The position numbers were made by a program, and so were the translations under genes. This document shows, piece by piece, positions 54,677-64,000 of a stretch of DNA of 64,000 nt (its first letter is position 1; each line of letters opens with the position of its first letter). The stretch lies in contig JAZGTN010000037.1 in NCBI GenBank assembly GCA_037783415.1, forward strand, positions 5,008,501 through 5,072,500. Direction: 5' to 3'. Under the pieces are notes generated by a model. The model saw nothing but the letters and a program-made list of their open reading frames with translations. It did no database searches and was not told the origin of the DNA. The DNA is from Leptasterias polaris. Its lineage: Eukaryota > Echinodermata > Asteroidea > Forcipulatida > Asteriidae.

Positions 54677-56819
54677 TTAATGATGATGCATGTTCCTCTT
54701 CGTTGAAACTATCAGAACATTAAACAGACTAAAGAGGAAGAAGAAAAGAAACCCGAGGCCACCTTCCGTTTGTCAAAGAATCTTATTTAAGACCCAAAGA
54801 GATCCTTGTCATTTAGTTGGAGGATGTTGGTCACGCTGTTTTCACTATTCACACCATTACATGGCCACGTCATAAAGTGTGCATTTTGGTACTATTCACC
54901 GGGCTTTATGGTACTATGCACCGTGCATTTTTGTTCTATTCACCGTGCATTTTGGTACTATGCACCGTGCATTTTTGTTCTATTCACCGTGCATTTTGAT
55001 ACTATGCACCGTGCATTTTGATACTATTCACCGTGCATTTTCGTCCCATCCTTTTTTGACTATTGCACGCTACAGACCAAACCACGCCCGTGCATGCGTT
55101 ATGCACGGAAGTCAAAACGTCCTCGTGTATACATTTTTGTTAATTTTGAACACAAACTTGTCATTTACACATGGTTCTACCTGCAAGTTTACTATAGTTA
55201 TTTCTATTGCCCACACAATGCAAATCTTCAAACACCACTTACAAACTTGTAAATTTTGTTGGTAGTTGTTTTTACTCCAAATGATAAAGATCTACTGGGA
55301 TACGATGTTATATATACACTGAGCAATAATGAATGTTTTGCATTCGTGCAATGGAGAGAATATTCATTCGTTGAAAGACGGAATGTTCCATTCAACTCGG
55401 CTTTGCATCGTTGAATGGAACATTCCCATATTTCAATTGACTCATCTCATGAAAATATTAAAATTGCATTCATAAACAATCATTATTTGTGTAACAGACC
55501 TTTGCGTCCCTTTCGTGATTCGCAAATGGGTCAGCTAAAAACACAATCATCCTCGTCTTGTTTCAACGTTTCAACGTCAATTTTATCAAATTATTTTTAT
55601 TGTATGAAAATTTGAAAATGTATTTATAACAATTTGCTATTGGTATATTTTTATTTTCAAGAATGTTGTATATTGGCTTAAACAAATTAAAAATAATATT
55701 CAGTTTCATAGAAAAAATATATATATCTCCGTTCGAGTTGTTTCGGCATTGTACAGTCTATATTGGTAACATAAAGAAACAAGCATTTATAGTTTTGTCA
55801 ACGAAAATTTGGTGTTAAATAAGGCGGCAAACGAAACAAACCAAATCCCAGTTCCGTCGAGTGTCCTGTCCCTACACATTCAAGTAAGCTTCAAAAGCAA
55901 ATCCCCACTTGAAACACGTTTGGCTCAGAGCAAATCCGGTAAGCCTTGCGATTGAGGCCTGTGGTAATTTACAGTGAACACACACCCATCCGTGGAGGAT
56001 TAAAACTCGTCACAAGGTTCAAAGCTTCATTTATTTCCACTAATCAATCAAAAGAAACCATTACAAAATGCAAAGTAAATGTTTCACAACATAGGTTTGA
56101 AGGACTAGATGCAAAACAAATGTGACACTGCAGAGAGATCCATTTTAAGAAGCAAAGCTTGCAGGCAATGTTCCGTTAATATGACAAATAATACAAACGG
56201 CTTATAGGCCCTAATCTTTTTGTTTTAGTTTATTTTCTTTGAAGTAGCAGGAGACTTCTTGCATTACTACCTCCTTTTTCAAGTGATTTGATTTGATTTG
56301 TGACGAGACTGAAACAAAATGCACTCATCTTTTATTGACGTTGAAAGATGAGATAAAGAATAACTCACCCGAATTGAATAAACCATCAGCATAGCATTCA
56401 AAACGCCCTCTTCAGTTTACGTGCACCAGCTTCAAAACCGCCAACTAGGCCTAACACAGTATCGTGAATTATTTATTTGGAGTAAAATCTCACAAAATAC
56501 GTAAAATTTTTAAATATTACGTATTTTGTAAATATTTTTCCGCGAAGTTAAACGCGGAAAACAGAAGATCTGATTCTAGAGGCTCGATCTTTTTTGCTGT
56601 AGTGTTCACGTAGCTGGGGGTTTACGTTATATTATAGGCCTGTTTGTAAATAAAATTGTCTCAGTATGAATAGGGAAAAATAATAAAAGTTCAAATATTG
56701 AGTTATGCTCCGGACATTTTATTCGGGTTAATCTTTATCTCAAAGGCTCAGATTTCATCGAAAATCAATTGTGGGCTTGTGGGTGTGTTTTCTTGTGTTT
56801 CCTGAAACTGATAACTCTA

Positions 56820-56890
56820 TCAATTGAACCCGGGACCTCAGGATTAACGTGCCGCCTTTAATATCGAGATCACATGTTTAGATCCTGCTC
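56820..56890 (-). repeat. tRNA-like fragment
   Basis: Inverted B box-like TTGAACCCGGGACCTC and GATTAACGTGCCG resemble the tRNA-like element at 41284. No complete cloverleaf. 55135-56820 contains no recognised feature. Confidence 0.3.
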
Positions 56891-57619
56891 TTGTCAATTT
56901 GTCTTTCTTTAATCTAAGCACTTGATCGGGGTGAGGGTACAGGAATTATATCCCACAAATTTTGAACAATTTTAGGGCACCAGTAATCTTTCCGCTAATT
57001 AACTTTACTAGAACCTTTCAAAGAATGTCCTTGGAATAGTCTTTCCAAAATGAAGTTACTAATAAGCAAGTCATCACGACCGTCTAATTAATTGAATCCA
57101 CTTCCGAATAATTGACTCTGGTATTCGATAATGACCGGTATCGTGAGCCAGGTTTAACGTGCTTGTTGTATTATTTCATTAAACAGTTCTCATCAAGGCA
57201 AATTGCAATTTGTTTTTCGCCGGGGTCGCGAATTCGAATTGAGTTCTCGGCGGTCTGTTTTTAGGGCAGGGCTGACAAACCAAGTGCTGCCACCATCATA
57301 AACCACATACTTAGGTTGGAAAACCTTTTGTCTATACACTCCAACAAAATGTCCGGGACATGCGTGGCTGGGCCTGGGATGACGAGAATCTGTGTCAAAA
57401 TGACCCAGAAAAGGGTTCCAAATATACACGCAGAATCCGAGTCGACATTCAATTATTCTGAGTCCACTGCTCTTCTTCAGCTTCCTTTTTGTTTATGCTT
57501 ATAGCTGGTCCTAATTTTGTCAATATTTCTTGGGCTTATCTGCATAATTAGCTCATTACCGGTTATTTTGCATTCTCTTCCGTCCGTTTTTTGTTTTGTT
57601 TTTGTTTCTTGTTTTTGTA

Positions 57620-57835
57620 TCATCTATAGGGCTGTTCCCCACAAGCCTCGGCTTATTTGATCAGCCTCCTTACTCAAAGCATAGATTGTTAACATTTTGC
57701 AGTAACATTTTTATTGGTCGTGTTTACTTTTTGCTTGCATTTTACTACTATAAATTTGTCCACATGATTTTGTATTTTCTTATTGTGAGTACGGACATAT
57801 TTGTTTGATTGAATTGAATTGAACTGAATTTGTTA
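57620..57835 (+). mobile_element. CR1-like LINE 3' tail with (GAATT)n
   Basis: CCACAAGCCTCGGCTTATTT through GATTGAATTGAATTGAACTG; same tail as 8345-8484. Immediately followed by the GACCCGG repeat (57840-57915). 57930-58850 shows no recognised gene. Confidence 0.65.
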
Positions 57836-58849
57836 ACCTATTTCCAGGTCAGCCTGACCCGGAAGTGGGTCAGGCCTCTGGGACCCGGTTTCTTGGTCAA
57901 TTCTGACCCCGCCGGGAGTTTTAAAAAAATGTTAAGTAATGCTTCTTTGAGTTTTGCTTTTTATGAAACAAATGTTTCTGATCATGTTATCAAAATGATG
58001 CATTCCACCATGTTCTTGACTTAAACCGAAGTTGGAAGTCTAATGAACCCCCCAAAGTCACCTTTCTTGGTATTAAATACAATCATCCCATCGCAAAATG
58101 TGACACGACCATTACGTAAACATTACTTCAGAGCGCGTTCAGTATAACCGATCCTACAAAAAGTTTGCCTGCCATACAACCGTAACGCAGACAAATATAA
58201 CTCCGTTTGTACCAACATTTTTGTTGCATTCCATTTCCAAATATCGCCCTAAGTTTCCCCTTTGAACTAATTTACTAGTTGTCCCTAACGCTTAACCAGT
58301 TCCGAGGTATTAAGCACTTTCCTGTGCACTGTTGATACGCGAACAGCGAACACTCAGACTTCCGGCCCACGTGTTTGACTCTACGAGTAGATCCGGTCCG
58401 GGACGATAAAAGAAATCTATCTCAGTTAATTTTTCACTGATCGAGACTGACAACAAATTGCGTCTGTCTTTTAAAAAAACAAATCTCTCCTGGAGCCAAA
58501 TAAAAAAATATGGTAGGGTACTTTTAATAAAATAATTATACTAACAAGATAACAGCAAAGCTTCTTTACTGCAAGTAATGGGGACGCCGTGCGGCTTTAT
58601 TTGAACGATCGCTTGAAAATGAGAGCACCCGAAGCTGCGCCTTTTCCTTTTCCCCGAAATGCAGGTACCAACAAAGAATATTAGTCTTGGTTGGAAGCGG
58701 TACTGTGTAGATAATTTTTCACATAGTGACAGGCGTAATTGTTTGTTTGTTTTGTTTTTTCCAGAAGAACTAGTGACAAAATAGACTGTTCATTTCCCAA
58801 GCAATTTGATCGTCAATACACCTGGCCAGTTGTGCACCAATCGTACATT

Positions 58850-59060
58850 GGTGCTCGATATGGTGTGGCATGGTACTGGTGTAACACCCCCCCCCCCCCC
58901 CCCCCCTCCTCCTCCTCTTATTGTGTCTTCATTGTGTTCTGGGAATCTCAGGAATTCTTTATCTAAGGATGTTAGGGGTACTTTTGTACAAGAGGAAAAG
59001 AGTGTGGGGGAACATTTGGGGGACACCATGGCATCTGCCACATATCGGGCATGGGACGAT
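58850..59060 (+). repeat. dispersed repeat with TTGTACAAGAGG and ATCGGGCA
   Basis: Third member: GGTGTAACACC plus C20, CATTGTGT, AGGAATTCTTTA, TTTTGTACAAGAGGAAAAG and CACATATCGGGCATGG. Confidence 0.65.
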
Positions 59061-59479
59061 TGCAAGAGGGACCTAGTGGGGGACACTTGGCTATTTATGA
59101 CTGACGATTCTCGGCCCGTAAAAAAAGACCTCTGTGTTGGGAATGTTGGATGGGCGTTTTGGCCCACTTCGATGCTCTTTTATATTTATTTATTTCGCTG
59201 CAATTGTTTTATTAATCTAGGGAAGATCCATGGTGTGGAGGAAGTAATTGCACCGCGTATACTTCTCCAAATGAATCACATGCTTATACCGAGGGAAGTC
59301 GTTTTCCGGTGTAATGGGCTATTCATTTACTAGTCTTGGACCAAGACGTCGGTGATCGATAGATGAAAGTGTACGCCGTAAGAGGGCACACTATTACTAT
59401 GACGACTACGAGCACCCTCGTACACTGGCGTATTGGGCCGGTGTGCAATTTGTTTTTCTGCAGCACACGTCGGCTATGG

Positions 59480-59529
59480 AGTCAACAGTTAAGGGATAGC
59501 AAGAACAGCCTATCCCTTAACTGTTGACT
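59480..59529. repeat. perfect 20-bp stem-loop
   Basis: AGTCAACAGTTAAGGGATAG (59480-59499) and its exact complement (59510-59529) around a 10-nt loop. Single hairpin, no second copy seen. Confidence 0.9.
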
Positions 59530-59740
59530 GTATTGACGAAGTATGCTGCGAATAAAAAATCGCGGCCTGTGTGGCAGAATATCACCCCCCCCCCCCCCCC
59601 CCCCCCGGATATTCTGGTGTCCCCACCCATACGGTTAACTGTGTACAAACTTCTTCTGATAGCGCCCTCTTTTTTGTTATGGTGGACAGGTTTCCCTATG
59701 ACACCGGCCAAGACTATTGAGAGAGTATCGTATAGCCTAC

Positions 59741-60021
59741 CTTCTCTGGCGTGTCATGTCCGCTTGCTCCTCCGGGGGACCTTGGCGAGATTCACGGGGG
59801 ATCACACGAGATCGTTCCCCTTCTGAGACACCCCGCACGTACGTTGCACACTCAAGCTGTCCCGTTTGTTGTAGAAATATTTCCCTTGTCTTTTCCAGGT
59901 TCAGACTGTGAGCGTTAGTCAGGCCGACCGTTTCTAGCAGCAGGGTGCTGGTGCTATTATCTTCGAGCTTGTTAGGTAGCCTTTGCAATCCACGACTCAA
60001 CGTCAGCGGCAATGTAATCCT
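59741..60021 (-). CDS. candidate 281-nt exon, unrecognised
   Basis: Minus strand: acceptor TTGACGGATAG before 60021, donor GAGAAG|GTAGGC at 59741. The open frame reads RITLPLTLSRGLQRLPNKLE, then NLEKTREIFLQQTGQLECAT, then RQGPPEEQADMTRQRR, closing at the donor in phase 2. It is more GC-rich than its surroundings, with no low complexity and one Cys. No domain recognised and no partner exon found. Confidence 0.3.
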
Positions 60022-61039
60022 CTATCCGTCAAGGACAACGAACATTATTCACAGACCTACAACCATTTCTGGTTTTTTCCTCATAGTGGTTTTCGGTAAC
60101 ACCATCACAATCATCTACTTTGCTGTGCAGATTTGTTCTTTGAGAACTTGTGTTGCTACTATTTTACTGCAGTGGAGTAAATTTCGGAAGACTTCAATTC
60201 TGAAAAAAATGTCCTGCTTATTAACTACCCGGGGAAGTAGGAAATCGGCCGAGACTGTTAGTGTTACTTTCACTTAGTGGATGGAGGTGACCTCGTACTT
60301 CGCTGTAGATACACGTGGTGCAAACTGAATATCGTTTATACCTCACCAGGCAATGCCTCAAAACCCATATTTCTCATTTATTAATACTTTTTTCTTCTGT
60401 TGTGTTTTCTGTTAACAGACGAAATCGTAATCGGTAGTATATAAACAAAAATATATAAAAACTGAGGCCAATTTTCAATTCCAGTTTTAGTAAAACGAAC
60501 AATGTCTGCAGTTAAAAGAATACAAAATCGTTTAACTTTTCTATAAATAAACCCCCCCCCCCAAAAAAAAAAACCAATATAAACGAACACTCAGCAAACA
60601 ACAGATTTACTACAACTGACATATTGTATTGGTCTTGATTACAGCGTGATTTTATTATCATAAAATTGCAACTATACATCAATGTTCCTAAATTACTTCA
60701 AGTCTCCGTCTTCAACACAATCAGTTGAGGCTTATACATATTAATACTAAACGATATGCAACTCTGATTTCTTGATACCAAATAAATTCACTCTTTTTTA
60801 GATGGTGCCCCAGATTTATGGATGAGGGGAGACGCGAAGAGAACAAGTTTCTAGAGTTTCAACTTCTTGCAACATTGAACAGAATTCGGATGTATCCAGG
60901 TTGATATATTATTTGATTTTCTCGGGTGCATCCTGAGCCTTTAGATGGGATAAATAAAACTCCAGAGTCATCACAGGTGGGACGTGGAAGAGTTGGTTGC
61001 TTGAGTGTGGATTTGTTTTTATCCGCAGGACTAGAGAAC

Positions 61040-61165
61040 CACTACAGTATTCCTAAATAGGAACACTTCCTATAGAATCCCAATAGTATTTCAATAGGAT
61101 TCCTATGGGATGTTTACAGGTTTTTCGTCACTTCCTCTATTCCTATAAGATTCATAGGATTCCTG
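61040..61165. repeat. TTCCTATAGGA-type short palindrome cluster
   Basis: Repeated ATTCCTAT and ATAGGATTCCTAT motifs, self-complementary. 60030-61250 otherwise has nothing identifiable. Confidence 0.55.
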
Positions 61166-61256
61166 TAGGTTTTTTTGTAAGGGTATATAGTTATTATCAC
61201 ACATCTGAGCAAGAGTCAAAAGCCAAAGAATAGTGTACTTTATCCCAGTCCATGCA

Positions 61257-61457
61257 GGGCCCAATGTCATAAAGCTGCTTAAGCCCCCAAAAAGTAGCTA
61301 AGCACAACAAAATTATGCTTACCGGAATAAGGTAACCAGCCAAACTACCATGTCACAAGTACAATTTGTGAGTGACTGGTATCCTGCTCATTTCTGCTTA
61401 GCAGAAGATTGTTAAGCAATATTTCCTGCTTAAAAGCAGCTCTATGAAATTGGGCGC
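61257..61457. mobile_element. GGGCCCAATTTC MITE, near full length
   Basis: GGGCCCAATGTCATAAAGCT and AGCTCTATGAAATTGGGC ends inverted; interior CTTAGCAGAAGATTGTTAAG. Confidence 0.8.
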
Positions 61458-61620
61458 TGTTTAGCACAAATAAAGGCTCAGCAAAATATGGGTGGGGCAC
61501 CAGCCACAGCAATGTAAACTTTATGGAAATTTTGCTGGTTACTTGATTTTGCTAAGCAAGGTGTTTTTCTGATCTTAGCATCGTTTTGTGTGCTTACAGG
61601 CTTTATGAAATTGGTCCCAG
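61458..61620. mobile_element. second GGGCCCAATTTC MITE abutting the first
   Basis: TTAGCACAAATAAAGGCTC through CAGGCTTTATGAAATTGG: the right half of another copy, same polarity class as 3328-3500. Confidence 0.6.
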
Positions 61621-62689
61621 TAGTAAGTTTCTAATCTATTCCAGGGAAATGTATTCTCGCCTTGTGATTTCTTCTTCTTTTTATAATAACTCTATTTCAT
61701 GACAAACTGAAACGTTTCAGGATAGTTGACATTATTCTTTATGTATTTTTTTCTCCAGGTTAAGTTTTTCGATGTCAAATAATCATATACAAAAAATGGA
61801 TATTAATTACAATTCGGAGTATAATGATTTCCAGAGTAATAAATGAATTAATAACAACGTCAACAATGGATTCTGGCAAAGGTTTAATTTAAAAACCAGA
61901 ATTTAACAAGTTTCGAAAAAACACGAAACGAATATCATATGGCTCAGCTTGAGCTTACTCTATGTCAAAAACATCGGCTTTCAATTCTTATTTTTCAAAA
62001 GAGACCGATAAAAGTGTTACACTAAGTAAAAGTCAATTTTATTCGGAGGAAATGAATATGCAAAGTCCTATATTGGTGGTTAAACACACCGCCCCTCCAA
62101 ATCAAGTATCCAATGAAAGAAGCTCAATTGTCATATTTGCATAATTTATGCAGCATGGGAAAGTGGGTGTATGTTAACGGTGGTTTGAGTTGAGAATTGA
62201 GCAATTAAAAGGGCTGTGTCACCATGATCAAAGTCTGCTTGTGGTCGGGCATGGAAACATGAAAGAAAGTTCAGAATTCAAGGTCTGGCCACAGATTCGC
62301 TGTGAACAAGACGACACAGCCCCTTTAAGCCTTATTATGCAGTTGGATATCAACCAAATCAAATTATACTTTCCTCTTCTTTTCTTAAACTTAAAGTCTA
62401 AATATGCACTAATAAAACGATAACACAAACACATGATATATCACGTGACTTTATGCAGTTAAACTAATGAGGTGTACAAGCGAGTTGTCCGAACATTTAC
62501 AAATGGTAAAATTTATTAAAAAGTAACTCAGCAGGTGACTGTTTTTTATGCGTATTTATGTGTGAATTTTTTTATACTAGCAGAAGCTAAAATGTTAAAA
62601 TAACTGTTTAAATCTGACACCACTTTCATCAACATAGTACGGACGTGAACCATTGATCTAATCCATTCCAGTACAGAAAACTTAACTTC

Positions 62690-63245
62690 AGCTAATGATC
62701 TGAACTGGATCTGAACCCTGAACCACTGCAGCGACAGTGCTTATCAAAATGACAAAGTTTATCTGTGACAAACCAAACTCACCCAATCCCTTTGGAGAAT
62801 CCCCATTTTGCTGACAATCTCAACTGGATTCGAACCCTAACCCATTGCAATTAACCTGATAACTAACCAAGGTACATGAACTAGAACTTGACTCGAACCC
62901 TGGACCATTGCAATTCAGGATACGAATATTAAGTAACCAAGGTACAGAAACTGGACATGGATTTCAACACTGGACCATTGCAATTAGGAATAAGTAACCT
63001 AGGTAGGTACAGAAACTGGCGAGGATTTGAACCCTGGACCATTGCAATTAGGAATAAGTAACCTAGGTAGGTACAGAAACTGGCGAGGATTTGAACCCTG
63101 GACCATAGCAATTAAGGATATTTGTAAGTAACTTAAGTACAGAACTAGAACTTGACTCAATTCCTGCCTCAATGCAATAAAGGACATTTATAAGTAACTG
63201 AGGTACAGAAACTGGATTAGAACCCTGGACAATTGCAGTGACAGT
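62690..63245. repeat. minisatellite, unit about 62-66 bp, each with an inverted pol III B box-like motif
   Basis: Eight units near 62701, 62826, 62888, 62955, 63024, 63086, 63152 and 63213. Consensus fragments GATTTGAACCCTGGACCATT, GCAATTAGGAATAAGTAACC and TAGGTACAGAAACTGG. The complement reads GGTTCGAATCC, the B box. Confidence 0.85.
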
Positions 63246-63970
63246 TCTTAACAAAGCGATAAACCTTATGACAGGGACTGTTTGTAATGTACTATGAAAT
63301 ATTTAATACTTCAGTCTGGTTCTACAATCCACAGTACATTTGCCTATATCAGTGCAGTCTAATGGTTGAATGATATGTGCAGACTTTGTGGTACCAGATA
63401 AGAACTAACTTTCATGTACAGCACTTAACAATAGTTACAAATTAAACAATACAAAGTCTGATATATATATAATAATGTGTCAATTAATAAGATCTTAAAA
63501 TAACATATCTAGGTTAAGAAGTTATATGGACATTATTTTACACCATAACGCCAGAAGGATCTATGTGTACTTAAAAAGGCTGTCCTTTCCAAACAATCAT
63601 CTAAATCCACTGCCACACCCATATCAAAATTTTGGCAAATAGGTAACAGAAAATCCACCTTCATTTACTGACATTTCAGTTTCACAATGTATTTAAGTAA
63701 CAGTATCAATCAACCCAACAGTGAAAATACTTTTCAGAAAACTAGGAAAATTTATTTTGGAAATTGTTTTTGCAAAAGAAGTGCACTCTAAACTCAAAAT
63801 GTAAAAATTGCACGGCGTACTTCTGAGCATGCGCTTATTTTGGATAACGATGGATTTACCTGGCGGGTCTGCTGCCACCTATTGTCCCAAAAGTCTCCCA
63901 CGGAAGTTAGGAGAGGAGAAGGGAACTCTTTTGCAAGGTCGCTTAGAAAGAATTTTGAAATAAGTTTACG

Positions 63971-64000
63971 ATGCCGAAAAACCCCAGCTTTGATAGCTTC
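63971..64000 (+). CDS. possible 5' coding start, cut by window edge
   Basis: ATG at 63971 gives MPKNPSFDSF to the edge. The upstream 63810-63960 is GC-richer and has GAGCATGCGCTT, a partial match to the NRF1-type GCGCATGCGC promoter motif. Only ten codons are visible. 63260-63810 holds AT-rich text with nothing identifiable. Confidence 0.22.
   Translation, partial: MPKNPSFDSF

Larger units (their letters stand above)
51032..55128. mobile_element. 4.1-kb foldback element with GCACGGCGAATAGTA arms
   Basis: Left arm 51032-51291: CGAGGGCGTTTTG, AGGATGGGACGAAAAATGC, four to five minisatellite units, TTTATGACGT, CCAACAATCCTCCAA, GAGGATCTACTTG. Right arm 54785-55128 is the same in reverse complement with eight units. 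The interior carries other MITEs (51917-52145, 52385-52560, 54302-54676) and no recognised coding sequence. Target duplication not resolved. Confidence 0.75.

Noticed and set aside
57193..57452. Minus-strand hydrophobic frames (FGTLFWVILTQILVIPG) as a membrane exon
   Set aside because: Two overlapping frames compete, the start is TTG, and no phase-consistent exon partners were found.
58806..59333. 175-codon plus-strand frame with polyproline
   Set aside because: The proline run is a C20 tract and the rest is a dispersed repeat shared with 9.0 and 36.6 kb.

Overview
This is a eukaryotic, animal nuclear window that is AT-rich, repeat-dense and gene-poor. I read it as echinoderm, most likely a sea star. 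The reasons are the dispersed families starting GGGCCCAATTTCATAAAGC and TTAAAGGCACTGGACAC, a tRNA-derived SINE starting GTCGTGGCCGAG, and CR1-like LINE tails ending in (GAATT)n; these resemble repeats I associate with echinoderm genomes. That is recognition from memory, not a database result. Nothing looks prokaryotic, and there is no CRISPR array or rRNA.

Host coding sequence is sparse and has to be found by splice logic. The best case is a minus-strand gene running from about 9.45 kb to below 1.16 kb. Its first exon is a textbook signal peptide (9452-9386), followed by candidate exons 4103-3909 and 1316-1158. All junctions are GT/AG and all introns are phase 1, so the three exons join in one frame; the encoded secreted or surface protein is Cys-bearing and unrecognised. 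Weaker single-exon candidates lie at 33667-33483 (minus; faint FGF-like pattern) and 60021-59741 (minus). A possible 5' coding start sits at the right edge (63971).

The rest is a mobile-element graveyard. Non-LTR retrotransposons: CR1/jockey-like remnants (5270-5871, 12850-13376, 3' tails at 8345-8484 and 57620-57835), an RTE-like fragment (49235-49810), and one long uninterrupted reverse-transcriptase frame (34628-36484) that has lost the endonuclease and a block just after the palm. SINEs: at least eight copies of a tRNA-headed family, including a head-to-head pair at 38.4-39.1 kb, and two copies of a second family. MITEs: TA-target copies at 11418 and 37029, TTAA-target copies at 27252 and 54302, and many GGGCCCAATTTC copies.

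The most striking theme is a cluster of foldback-type elements whose inverted arms are made of minisatellites, a design known from the sea-urchin TU elements and Drosophila FB. The clearest, at 15829-16150, has a perfect 8-bp target duplication (ATCGTAAC) confirmed by two empty paralogous sites in the same window. Others are at 23443-25073 (flanked by a 10-bp direct repeat), 42917-45640 (11-bp perfect terminal repeat, itself split by a 1.6-kb TA-target foldback), about 51032-55128, and 47270-49165. A larger composite repeat carrying a doubly palindromic AT/GC satellite occurs three times (5873+, 14983+ and, inverted, 22106-). The last two copies face each other as about 1.25-kb inverted arms around a 4.6-kb centre, which may make a 7.1-kb foldback carrying a possible coding segment at 17.5-18.2 kb.
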